Shown one piece after another: positions 1 through 7,031 of a stretch of 13,823 nucleotides of DNA (its first letter is position 1; the number at the start of each line of letters is the position of its first letter). The stretch is from assembly GCA_900317065.1 (NCBI GenBank), contig ONFK01000063.1, positions 1 through 13,823 on the forward strand, read 5' to 3'. This DNA comes from an uncultured Bacteroidales bacterium (GTDB lineage: Bacteria; Bacteroidota; Bacteroidia; Bacteroidales; UBA932). The notes under the pieces are model-generated. The model made no database searches, was not told the DNA's origin, and saw only the letters and a program-made list of their open reading frames with translations. The position numbers and the translations under genes were made by a program.

Positions 1-1
1 T

Positions 2-964
2 GGCGAACACAAGAGCTTCGGCGAAGGCCGCAGCAACCACGGTGAACGCAAGAACTTCGGCGAGCGCAAGCAGTTCGGAGACCGCAAACAGTTCGGCGAG
101 CGCAAGTCCTACGGACAGAAGCCCTCGTACGGCGCAAAGCGCGGAAGTAACAACAAGGCTGCGGAAGAAGGCATCAGCCGCATGATAGAGGCCAGCCCCA
201 AGGCTCCTCAGGTATCGGATTTCGATGCGGCTCCCAACCTCGTCAAGGAGGAGATCCGCCTCAACAAGTTCATAGCCAACTCGGGAGTATGCTCCCGCCG
301 AGAGGCCGATACCATGATACAGGCAGGCGTCGTCACCGTCAACGGGGAGGTGGTCACCGAACTCGGCACCAAGGTCAACGTCCTCAAGGACGTGGTCAAG
401 TTCAACGGCGAGACTCTGCGCGGCGAAGCCAAGGTGTACATCGTGATGAACAAGCCGAAAGGCTATGTCACCACCGCATCCGACCCCCACGCCGACAAGA
501 CCGTCATGGATCTGCTGAAAGGCTGCCAGACACGCGTCTATCCCGTAGGACGTCTCGACAAGGCCACCACCGGCGTGCTCATGTTCACCAATGACGGCGA
601 GATTTCCGAGCGCCTCACCCATCCTTCCTACGACAAGAAGAAGATTTACCAGGTGGTGCTCAACAAGCCTCTCACCGAGGAGGCCCGCCAGCAGATTCTC
701 GCAGGCGTGGAGCTCAGTGACGGCAAAGTGGAAGCCGACGCCCTGGAGTTCATCGACCCCGAAGACAAGCGCAAGCTAGGCATCGAGATCCACTCCGGCA
801 AGAACCGCGTGGTGCGCCGCATTTTCGAGGCAGTGGGCTGCGAGGTCCGCACCCTGGACCGCGTCTACTTCGCAGGCCTCACCAAGAAGGGCCTGAAGAA
901 GGGCGAATGGCGTTATCTCACCGAAGGGGAAATCAACATCCTTAAAATGGGAGCATACGTATAA
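2..964 (+). CDS. rluB: RluB-like rRNA pseudouridine synthase (5' end outside window)
   Basis: It isomerises a uridine in large-subunit rRNA to pseudouridine; the RluB/RluE/RluF family does this on 23S rRNA. The frame is open from base 2 with no start before the Met at 182, and sequence composition is continuous across it, so the gene begins upstream of the window. The first 60 visible residues are low-complexity and basic (see the repeat at 53-106). Counted from the Met at 182, an S4 RNA-binding domain spans about residues 25-72 (IRLNKFIANSGVCSRREAD). The catalytic domain follows, with motif I GRLD at 123-126; Asp126 (bases 557-559) is the catalytic aspartate. The conserved ERLTHPSY and KNRVVRRIFEA motifs follow. 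The stop overlaps the era start by 1 nt (TAATG). Family membership is clear; assignment to RluB rather than RluE/RluF rests on the S4 domain and Bacteroidota convention. Confidence 0.9.
   Translation, partial: GEHKSFGEGRSNHGERKNFGERKQFGDRKQFGERKSYGQKPSYGAKRGSNNKAAEEGISRMIEASPKAPQVSDFDAAPNLVKEEIRLNKFIANSGVCSRREADTMIQAGVVTVNGEVVTELGTKVNVLKDVVKFNGETLRGEAKVYIVMNKPKGYVTTASDPHADKTVMDLLKGCQTRVYPVGRLDKATTGVLMFTNDGEISERLTHPSYDKKKIYQVVLNKPLTEEARQQILAGVELSDGKVEADALEFIDPEDKRKLGIEIHSGKNRVVRRIFEAVGCEVRTLDRVYFAGLTKKGLKKGEWRYLTEGEINILKMGAYV
53..106 (+). repeat. 18-bp tandem coding repeat (xFGE/DRK hexapeptide)
   Basis: Three consecutive 18-nt units encode NFGERK, QFGDRK and QFGERK. Degenerate neighbours lie on both sides: SFGEGR at 14-31, HGERK at 38-52, and SYGQKP and SYGAKR after 106. 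The peptide is rich in Gly, Arg and Lys and is probably a disordered RNA-binding tail in front of the S4 domain. Basic leaders of this kind are common on Bacteroidota RluB proteins. Confidence 0.8.
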
Positions 965-1845
965 TGGCGCATAAATCCGGATTCGTCAACATCATAGGCA
1001 ACCCCAACGTCGGCAAGAGCACGCTGATGAACGCGATGGTGGGCGAAAAGCTGTGCATAGTCACGGCCAAGGCCCAGACCACCCGCCACCGCATCATGGG
1101 GATAGTCAACGGGGAGGACTTCCAGATTGTCTACTCCGACACTCCCGGCATACTCAAGCCGGTCTACCGCCTGCAGCAGAACATGATGAACTTCGTCGAC
1201 ACCGCCATCGGCGACGCCGACATCATCCTCTACGTCACGGACACGGTGGAGAAGCCGGACAAGAACATGGACTATGTAGAGAAACTCTCCCGCCTGGACT
1301 GCCCCGTCATCATCGTCATCAACAAGATAGACATCAGCAGCCAGGAGAAGGTGCGAGCCCTGATGGACTGGTGGCAGGAGAAAGTGCCCGCCGCCATCAT
1401 CATCCCCGCATCCGCGCAGGAGAACTTCAACCTCGAGGCCATCATGAACACCGTGGTGGAGCATCTTCCGGAATCCCCGGCCTGGTACGACAAGGATACT
1501 TTCACCGACAGGAATCTCCGCTTCTTCGCATCGGAAATCATCCGCGAGAAGATACTCCTGAACTACAAGGACGAGATCCCCTACAGCTGCCAGGTGGAGA
1601 TAGAAACCTTCAAGGAAGGCGAGGAGCGATACGACATAGGCGCCATCATCTACGTGATGCGCGACTCCCAGAAGGGCATCATCATAGGCAAGGGCGGAGC
1701 GGCCCTCAAGAAAACCGGCACCGCCGCCCGCATCGAAATGGAGGACTTTTTCCAGAAGAAAGTCTTCCTCCAGCTACTGGTGAAGGTGGATCCGGACTGG
1801 CGGGAGAGCCGCCGGGAACTGCGTAAATTCGGCTACGAAGAATAG
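964..1845 (+). CDS. era: GTPase Era
   Basis: Era is an essential GTPase that binds the 3' end of 16S rRNA and helps mature the 30S subunit, acting in the cytoplasm near the membrane. All GTPase motifs are visible: G1 GNPNVGKS at residues 12-19, the Era switch TTRHR at 39-43, G3 DTPG at 59-62, G4 NKID at 120-123 and G5 SA at 150-151. The C-terminal type II KH domain carries its GKGG loop at 242-245. The length of 293 residues is normal for Era. The ATG overlaps the preceding rluB stop (TAATG), suggesting translational coupling and joint control of two ribosome-maturation genes. A 27-nt spacer separates it from the topoisomerase gene. I see nothing missing or odd. Confidence 0.97.
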   Translation: MAHKSGFVNIIGNPNVGKSTLMNAMVGEKLCIVTAKAQTTRHRIMGIVNGEDFQIVYSDTPGILKPVYRLQQNMMNFVDTAIGDADIILYVTDTVEKPDKNMDYVEKLSRLDCPVIIVINKIDISSQEKVRALMDWWQEKVPAAIIIPASAQENFNLEAIMNTVVEHLPESPAWYDKDTFTDRNLRFFASEIIREKILLNYKDEIPYSCQVEIETFKEGEERYDIGAIIYVMRDSQKGIIIGKGGAALKKTGTAARIEMEDFFQKKVFLQLLVKVDPDWRESRRELRKFGYEE

Positions 1846-1872
1846 TGTCATTCCGAACGAAGTGAAGAAACC
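1846..1872 (+). repeat. Spacer resembling a widespread short dispersed repeat
   Basis: The whole era-parC spacer reads as a degenerate copy of the short repeat with core CATTCCGA(g/a)CGAAG(c/t)GA(g/a)GAA, which I know from many bacterial genomes. The inverted arms (ATTCC against GGAAT) are decayed here. The purine-rich end, GAAGTGAAGAAACC, directly precedes the parC ATG and may affect initiation. That it is a dispersed repeat is from memory and untested. Confidence 0.4.
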
Positions 1873-4713
1873 ATGAGCGAAGACTACGAAGATATCCAGA
1901 ACGAAGAACTCGACGATCAGGAAGTCGGGGAAGAAGTATTGGAAGAAGGCGAAGGGAGCGAAGAGAAGGCCGGCAAGTTCGACCGTCTGCTCGGCAGCGA
2001 CAGCCGCCGCTTCAAGCTCTCGGGCATGTTCAAGGACTGGTTCCTGGATTACTCTTCCTACGTAATCCTGGAACGCGCCGTCCCCCATATTGTGGACGGC
2101 CTCAAGCCTGTGCAAAGGCGCGTGCTCCACGCCATGTTCAAGATGGACGACGGCAACTACACCAAGGTCGCGAACATCGTGGGCCAGGCGATGCAGTACC
2201 ATCCGCACGGCGACGCCTCCATCCTCGGAGCCCTCGTGCAACTCGGCCAGAAGAACCTGACCGTGGACTGCCAGGGTAACTGGGGGAACATCCTCACAGG
2301 AGACTCCAACGCAGCGCCCCGATACATCGAGGCGCGCCTCTCCAAGTTCGCGAAGGAGGTGGTCTTCGATCCGGAAATCACCAACTGGATGAACTCCTAC
2401 GACGGCCGCAACCAGGAGCCGACCGAACTCCCGGTGCGCTTCCCCCTCCTGCTCGCCCAGGGCACCGAGGGCATCGCCGTAGGCATGGCGTCCAAGATCC
2501 TTCCACATAACTTCAACGAACTTCTGGACGCTTCCGTCAAGATTCTCGAAGGCAAGCCCTACGAACTCTATCCGGACTTCCCCACAGGCGGCTCCGCCGA
2601 CTGCAGCAAATACAACCGCGGCCAGCGAGGCGGCTCCGTCAAGGTGCGCGCCCGCATAGAGAAGGTCGACAAGAACACGGTGGCCATAACCGAAATTCCC
2701 TACGGCAAGACCACCCACATGCTCATCGACTCCATACTCAAGGCAAAGGACAAGGGCAAGATCAAGATCAAGAAGATCGAGGACATGACCACCGACAAGG
2801 TGAACATTATCATCCATCTGCCCAACGACGTGTCGCCGGACAAGACCATAGACGCCCTCTACGCCTTCACCGACTGCGAGGCCAACATCGCTCCCAACGC
2901 CTGCGTCATCGTCGAGAACAAGCCCCAGTTCCTGAATGTCCACGACATTCTCGAATACGACACCTTCCACACCCGCGACCTGCTGGAGAAACAGCTCCGC
3001 ATAAAGCTCGCAAAGCTGGAAGACGACTGGCACTGGAGCAGCCTGGAGCGCATCTTCTTCGAAGAAGGCGTGTATCATCTCCTGGAAGACAAGTCCTTCC
3101 CGGACTGGGAGGCGCAGAAAAACGCCATCCTTGCAAGGATGCAGGAATTCCGCGCGCAGGTACGCAGGGACATCATAATGGAGGATATCGACCGTCTGGT
3201 GGAGAAGCCCGTGCGCAAGATTTCTCGTTTCGACGTCAAGGCTGTGGAAGACAAGATTGCAGGGCTGGAAGAGCAGATGGCAGCCGTCAAGGCGAACATC
3301 GAGGGCATCACCGCCTACACCATCGAATGGTTCAAGAACCTCAAGAAGAAGTATGGCAAGGACTTCCCGCGCCTGACCGAACTCACCGGATTCGAGACCA
3401 TCGCAGCCACCAAGGTCATCAACAACAACGCCAAGCTTTCCGCCAACCTCGCGGAGGGTTTCGTAGGCATAGGCCTCAAGCGCGACGACAACGGCACCTA
3501 CATCTGCGACTGCTCCGACCTGTCGGAGATCATCGTCATCGGCAAGGACGGCAAATACCGCATCACGAAGGTGGAGGACAAGGCCTTCTTCGGCAAGGAC
3601 CTGCTCTACGTGGGCCTGTTCAACCGGGGCGACGACCGCACCATCTACAATGTGATTTACCGCGAGGGCAAGACCAGCGTCTACTACGCCAAGCGCTTCG
3701 CCATCACCTCGGTCACCCGCGACAAGGAATACGACATCACCACCGGCGAGCCCGGGTCCCAGATAATGTGGTTCTCCGCCAACCATAACGGCGAGGCGGA
3801 GACGGTGCGCATCGCCCTGCGGCCGAAACCGAAACTCAAGAAGACTTCGTTCGAGTACGATTTCGCCCAGCTTGCCATCAAGAGCAAGACCGCGCGCGGC
3901 AATCTGGTGAGCAAGTATTCAATCGCGAAGATCACCTTGAAGAGCAAGGGCGTGTCCACCATCGCTGGCAAGGACATCTGGTACGACGCCGACATCCAGA
4001 AGTTGAACGAGGACGGCCGCGGGCAGTACCTCGGGCAGTTCGAAGGCGAAGACAAGGTGCTCGCAATCTTCAAGAACGGCACCTTCTACACCACCTCCTT
4101 CGATCTGGTGAACAAATATCAGGGAGATGTGCTGAGCATCAGCAAGCTGGACACTTCCAAGACCTACACGGCCCTCTATTACGACGGCGCCGCCAAGACC
4201 TTCTATGTCAAGCGTTTCTCCTTCGTGGAGAGCGACAACTCCCCCATGCTCTTCATCTCCGACGCTCCCAAGTCCTACCTGGTGGGCCTGTCCGAAGACA
4301 AGCATCCTCAGTACAAGTGCACCTTCGGCGGCAAGTCCGCCCACAAGGAGCCCGAGTGCATCGATGCCGAGGAGTGGATCGGCAAGAAGGGCATCACCGC
4401 CAAGGGCAAGAAGTGCCACGACCGCGAGACCGTGAAGAAGGTCGAGTTCATCGAGCCGCTGGTGAAGCCGGAGGACGAGGAGCCCCCGGTGCAAGCGGAG
4501 GAAGAGGAAGCGCTGGAGATAATCCTGCCGGAAGAAGAAGACCTCTCGCTGCCTGTCGGGGAAATAATCCTGCCGGATCCGGATGAGATGATCGAGTTTG
4601 AGCCTGCGGATGAGCCTGCAGATGAGCCCGCGGAGAAACCTGCCGGCAAGGATGGTCCTGCGGCTGCGAAGGATGTTCCGGAGCTGATCATCGAGGAGCC
4701 GACGTTGTTCTGA
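1873..4713 (+). CDS. parC: DNA topoisomerase IV / gyrase subunit A (ParC-type)
   Basis: This is the breakage-reunion subunit of a type IIA topoisomerase; with its ParE/GyrB partner (not in this window) it passes DNA strands to decatenate or relax chromosomes. The winged-helix core begins near residue 48 after an acidic leader. HPHGD at 110-114 is the quinolone-resistance region, and AAPRYIEARLS places the catalytic tyrosine at residue 151. A coiled-coil tower segment lies around 460-490. The C-terminal half (about 500-830) is a beta-pinwheel-like domain with divergent blades. The last 90 or so residues are a Glu/Asp/Pro/Ala-rich tail with repeated EIILPEEED, EIILPDPDE and DEPADEPAEKPA. At 946 residues it is long for the family, mainly because of the two acidic ends. 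The stop overlaps the aroK ATG by 1 nt (TGATG). ParC is preferred over GyrA by its Bacteroidota-type HPHGDASI motif and neighbours, but this is not decisive. Confidence 0.9.
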   Translation: MSEDYEDIQNEELDDQEVGEEVLEEGEGSEEKAGKFDRLLGSDSRRFKLSGMFKDWFLDYSSYVILERAVPHIVDGLKPVQRRVLHAMFKMDDGNYTKVANIVGQAMQYHPHGDASILGALVQLGQKNLTVDCQGNWGNILTGDSNAAPRYIEARLSKFAKEVVFDPEITNWMNSYDGRNQEPTELPVRFPLLLAQGTEGIAVGMASKILPHNFNELLDASVKILEGKPYELYPDFPTGGSADCSKYNRGQRGGSVKVRARIEKVDKNTVAITEIPYGKTTHMLIDSILKAKDKGKIKIKKIEDMTTDKVNIIIHLPNDVSPDKTIDALYAFTDCEANIAPNACVIVENKPQFLNVHDILEYDTFHTRDLLEKQLRIKLAKLEDDWHWSSLERIFFEEGVYHLLEDKSFPDWEAQKNAILARMQEFRAQVRRDIIMEDIDRLVEKPVRKISRFDVKAVEDKIAGLEEQMAAVKANIEGITAYTIEWFKNLKKKYGKDFPRLTELTGFETIAATKVINNNAKLSANLAEGFVGIGLKRDDNGTYICDCSDLSEIIVIGKDGKYRITKVEDKAFFGKDLLYVGLFNRGDDRTIYNVIYREGKTSVYYAKRFAITSVTRDKEYDITTGEPGSQIMWFSANHNGEAETVRIALRPKPKLKKTSFEYDFAQLAIKSKTARGNLVSKYSIAKITLKSKGVSTIAGKDIWYDADIQKLNEDGRGQYLGQFEGEDKVLAIFKNGTFYTTSFDLVNKYQGDVLSISKLDTSKTYTALYYDGAAKTFYVKRFSFVESDNSPMLFISDAPKSYLVGLSEDKHPQYKCTFGGKSAHKEPECIDAEEWIGKKGITAKGKKCHDRETVKKVEFIEPLVKPEDEEPPVQAEEEEALEIILPEEEDLSLPVGEIILPDPDEMIEFEPADEPADEPAEKPAGKDGPAAAKDVPELIIEEPTLF

Positions 4714-5378
4714 TGGCGGTCTGGGCGCTCATAGGTTTTATGGGGTGCGGCAAGTCGTCGATTGGGCGCACCGCAGCCAAAATGCTTGGCGTTGCATTTA
4801 TCGATTTGGATGAGGAAATCGTCCGGCGGTGCGGCAAATCAATCCCCGAAATATTTTCGGCCATCGGTGAAGCGGGATTCCGCGCCATCGAACGCGACAC
4901 CCTGGAGGAACTGCTGACGGCAGGTGGGCTTCCCCTTGAGGGACGTAACACCCGCGGTTCGATAGCGGGGGGACCGTCGGCGTCAGCCGATGGTGGGGTG
5001 AGCGAAGCGAACTCCCGAAAGGGGAAGGCCCACCTACCGTCAGGTATACTGCTATCGCTTGGCGGAGGGACGCTGACGGACCCTGGAAGCCGCGAGCTGG
5101 TGCGGAAACATTGCCGCTGCATCTATCTGCGGGCATCTCTCGAAACTCTGGCGGCGAATCTGCGCTGGGAAGGCGAAGCCGCATCGCGCCCCATGCTCGC
5201 GGGAGCCGATCCAAAGGCCCCTGCCGAATCTCCCGACAGCCTTGAATCCCGCATCGCCTCGATGATGGCCACCCGCGGCCCCGTCTACGAAAAAGCCGCC
5301 GATATCATCCTCGACATCGACGGCCTCGACTATTCAGACGTCGCCAGGCAGATCCTCAACTGTTTTTCGGGGAAGTAA
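4713..5378 (+). CDS. aroK: Shikimate kinase with an in-frame insertion
   Basis: It phosphorylates the 3-hydroxyl of shikimate with ATP, the fifth step of the shikimate pathway to chorismate. The Walker A loop GFMGCGKSSIG is at residues 8-18, the shikimate-binding DLDEEI at 31-36 (Asp33), GFRAIE at 55-60 (Arg57), the Walker-B-like GGGT at 117-120, and the lid arginine lies in the ASRPML segment. The protein has 221 residues where the family usually has 165-180. The excess is almost all in residues 71-110, which are Gly/Ser/Ala-rich, match no part of the fold, and coincide with a palindromic DNA element. Without them, LEELLTA would join GILLSLGGG, the normal alpha-helix to beta-strand arrangement. 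All catalytic residues and the frame survive, so an active enzyme with a surface loop is likely. Translation is coupled to parC (TGATG). Confidence 0.92.
   Translation: MAVWALIGFMGCGKSSIGRTAAKMLGVAFIDLDEEIVRRCGKSIPEIFSAIGEAGFRAIERDTLEELLTAGGLPLEGRNTRGSIAGGPSASADGGVSEANSRKGKAHLPSGILLSLGGGTLTDPGSRELVRKHCRCIYLRASLETLAANLRWEGEAASRPMLAGADPKAPAESPDSLESRIASMMATRGPVYEKAADIILDIDGLDYSDVARQILNCFSGK
4915..5042. repeat. Palindromic element inserted in frame inside aroK
   Basis: The ends are long imperfect inverted repeats. The left arm 4915-4943 begins TGACGGCAGGTGGGC, and the complement of the right arm 5013-5042 begins TGACGGTAGGTGGGC. They differ by one substitution, an extra C and a short slip near the inner end. 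Between them sit smaller stems: CCCGC/GCGGG, and a 9-bp stem ACCGTCGGC/GCCGATGGT (one G-T pair) around a GTCA tetraloop. The element encodes no transposase. It matches the extra 40 residues of the shikimate kinase, is open in the aroK frame, and adds about 120 nt, a multiple of three. The hexamer ACTGCT at 4910-4915 and 5048-5053 might be a target duplication but is short enough to be chance. Confidence 0.75.
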
Positions 5379-5391
5379 TCTTTCGTAGCGA

Positions 5392-5835
5392 TCAACTCAT
5401 TTTCTCTATAAGCCCTTCCGGGGTCAGGAAAAGAGGTCCGTCGGCATCCTGCCTTGAGAGGACACGCCTGTCGGATGTGACCACGACGTCAAAACCCTCG
5501 GAATCCGCCTGAAAGAACTGCGCATCATCTTCGAAATCCCAGCTTGGATTCTTCAGCGCCTCGCGTATCGACAATCCGTCGATCTGGGTGACATTTACGA
5601 AGGTCATTATGAACAGCATCTTTTTGTAGAAATCCGGAGTTTCACTACCGGGACTTCTATGGCTGATGAATTCTGCATCAATAATGCTCTGAGTGGTAAT
5701 AAAAGCTTCGAACAAGCCTGCACGGGCAGCCTGAAACAGCTTCATCGATGACTTGAAGGCAGGGCGTGTTCCCCCGACGAGCACATCTACCAGGACATTT
5801 GTGTCGAAAAAGATACGTTGTTTAACCCCTGCCAT
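5392..5835 (-). CDS. PIN-domain toxin (VapC-like)
   Basis: PIN-domain proteins are Mg2+-dependent endoribonucleases; as type II toxins they cleave tRNA, rRNA or mRNA until bound by the antitoxin. The 147-residue product starts with the beta-strand motif FFDTNVLVD (Asp11) and keeps the other acidic positions: Asp53/Glu55 in IDAEF, Asp103/Asp104 in FEDDAQFF, and Asp122 in VVTSDRRVL. The start at 5835 is chosen because it lies just before the PIN fold and overlaps the antitoxin stop by 14 nt; a longer frame upstream only translates antitoxin DNA. It ends 13 nt from the convergent aroK stop. The region looks more A+T-rich than its neighbours, which fits lateral gain. The cellular target cannot be inferred. 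Confidence 0.88.
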   Translation of the reverse strand: MAGVKQRIFFDTNVLVDVLVGGTRPAFKSSMKLFQAARAGLFEAFITTQSIIDAEFISHRSPGSETPDFYKKMLFIMTFVNVTQIDGLSIREALKNPSWDFEDDAQFFQADSEGFDVVVTSDRRVLSRQDADGPLFLTPEGLIEKMS

Positions 5836-6091
5836 ATTTATTCCACAAATAAGCGAATTTAGCATCGTTATCCAACATTTCCTGGGTAGGCTCTGCAATA
5901 GTGCCCCCCAAAGCAAGAATCTCTTCCGAAACCTTGAAATCTCTCGGAAGCTTGGGAAATTCAAGGCCTGCGGCCTTTTCGAGCGCGTCCTCGATGAAAC
6001 TGTTCACCGAGCGGTTTTCGCGCCTGGCAATCCTTTTGACCCGGGCCAGCAATTCCGGCCGCAGCCGTACTATGGTCTGAACTCTTTCCAT
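5822..6091 (-). CDS. Ribbon-helix-helix antitoxin
   Basis: This is the 89-residue partner of the PIN toxin and probably both its inhibitor and the autorepressor of the pair. The N-terminus looks like a ribbon-helix-helix DNA-binding domain: strand VQTIVRLR at residues 4-11, helix at 12-25 (PELLARVKRIARRE) and helix at 28-40 (SVNSFIEDALEKA). The C-terminal half (47-89, PKLPRDFKVSEEIL...LWNKYG) would be the toxin-binding tail. Its stop lies inside the toxin's first codons, the usual coupling that keeps antitoxin in excess. A strong promoter with a palindromic operator lies just upstream. The family is recognised from its pattern, not from a named homolog. Confidence 0.85.
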   Translation of the reverse strand: MERVQTIVRLRPELLARVKRIARRENRSVNSFIEDALEKAAGLEFPKLPRDFKVSEEILALGGTIAEPTQEMLDNDAKFAYLWNKYGRG

Positions 6092-6105
6092 GACATCGTT
6101 TTTTG

Positions 6106-6136
6106 CAAATATAACAAAATGCTATCATTTTGCAAA
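6106..6136 (-). promoter_or_regulatory. Bacteroidota-type promoter of the toxin-antitoxin pair
   Basis: On the minus strand TTTG (6133-6136) is followed after exactly 19 nt by TATATTTG (6106-6113), matching the Bacteroidota -33/-7 pattern TTTG-N19-TAnnTTTG. The -7 box ends 14 nt before the antitoxin ATG, giving a short leader with no Shine-Dalgarno sequence. It sits between the sugar kinase stop and the antitoxin, so the pair can be expressed apart from the upstream operon. Confidence 0.75.
6115..6132. promoter_or_regulatory. Palindromic operator inside the toxin-antitoxin promoter
   Basis: A perfect 7-bp inverted repeat, CAAAATG-CTAT-CATTTTG, fills nearly the entire spacer between the -33 and -7 boxes. 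Ribbon-helix-helix antitoxins bind short inverted repeats overlapping their own promoters, so this is the natural site for autorepression. The palindrome and its placement are seen; repression is inferred. Confidence 0.65.
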
Positions 6137-6168
6137 TAATGATATCACCAGGCAGGATTTCCCTGAAA

Positions 6169-7026
6169 TTACCGTTTTCCGAGATGATATTCGCAGAGCC
6201 CTTCGATCGGGGCCTCGATTATTTTGGAGACACGGATTCCGTTCTGTTCCAGCAAAGGAAGAAGCCAGTCCCTGCAGGCCCAGGCGAAGCCTCCCACTAT
6301 CCCCACAGGATAAGAAGCCGTATCGTACTGCAGCAGGACACGTTCGATGAAGGACCGGAAGTTCCCGAGCAAAAGGGACCGTACATACGGATCGGAGGCA
6401 TGGCGGACGACAAAGGGAGCGATACTCCCGAGATAGGCTGACGGAGAAACCGAACGGTAAACCCCTTCTACTATCCCCGCATAGGACGCATCGAATTCTT
6501 TCCCGAATTCTTCGGCAAGCGCCCCCGGAACCATGCCTTTTATAAGGTCGGAAAGGAAGAGTCTGCCAAGAGTCGCAGCACTTCCTTCGTCGCCGAGGAT
6601 GAAGCCTCCGGAATAAACCTTGCGGTTTACGGAACACCCATCGTAGAAGCATGCGTTGGAGCCGGTGCCGAGTATGGCGGCTATCCCGGGATTGTGCCCG
6701 CAGACGGCACGGGCGGCACCCATCAGGTCGTCCTGCACGTCTGTGTCCGTAATTTCGGAAACGCCCTTCACGATACTCGCGATCGCCGCGCGGACTTCCC
6801 CGCTTACGACGCCGGCAGTATACATGAAGAAACTCTCCGCCTTCACGTCCCGTATCTCTTCCTTGAAAGCCCCGGTGATAATGCGTTCGATATCTCCGCC
6901 CTTCATGGTGGAGACGTTGATCCCCGGGCAGTTGAAGCGTTTCAAGGTATTACCATTGGCATCCAGGACCAGCCAGTCGCTCTTGGTGGCCCCGCTCTCG
7001 ACAATGATGATATTACGGTTCTCCAT
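6169..7026 (-). CDS. murK: BadF/BcrA-family amino-sugar kinase (GlcNAc/MurNAc kinase, MurK-like)
   Basis: It is likely to phosphorylate MurNAc and/or GlcNAc at C6 with ATP in the cytoplasm. The 285-residue protein has the ASKHA kinase layout: phosphate-1 motif VESGATKSDW at residues 9-18 (Glu in place of the commoner Asp), a DDLMGAARA helix at 99-107 with the probable catalytic Asp, phosphate-2 motif ILGTGSN at 118-124, GGFILGDEGS at 140-149, and the adenosine-site VGIVGGFAW near the C-terminus. The ATG at 7026 lies 5 nt after the murQ stop and begins right at the first strand; the longer open frame upstream only translates murQ DNA. Adjacency to murQ favours a MurK role, supplying MurNAc-6-phosphate to the etherase, as described for the murTKQ genes of Tannerella forsythia. 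A plain GlcNAc kinase is the alternative. Confidence 0.8.
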   Translation of the reverse strand: MENRNIIIVESGATKSDWLVLDANGNTLKRFNCPGINVSTMKGGDIERIITGAFKEEIRDVKAESFFMYTAGVVSGEVRAAIASIVKGVSEITDTDVQDDLMGAARAVCGHNPGIAAILGTGSNACFYDGCSVNRKVYSGGFILGDEGSAATLGRLFLSDLIKGMVPGALAEEFGKEFDASYAGIVEGVYRSVSPSAYLGSIAPFVVRHASDPYVRSLLLGNFRSFIERVLLQYDTASYPVGIVGGFAWACRDWLLPLLEQNGIRVSKIIEAPIEGLCEYHLGKR

Positions 7027-7031
7027 AAGCG

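Noticed and set aside
1774..3786. 670-codon open frame antisense to parC
   Set aside because: It is a by-product of G+C-rich codon bias: composition is Val/Leu/Ala/Asp/His-heavy, shows no motif, and lies opposite a clearly conserved gene.
4910..5053. ACTGCT on both sides of the aroK insert as a target-site duplication
   Set aside because: Six bases near the arms, one copy overlapping the left arm, is too weak to claim; kept only as a possibility.
5379..5391. Bidirectional terminator between aroK and the toxin gene
   Set aside because: The 13-nt gap and its flanks show no stable stem or T-run.
5836..5964. Longer N-terminus for the PIN toxin starting at 5964
   Set aside because: It would translate antitoxin DNA in another frame; the PIN fold starts properly at the ATG at 5835.
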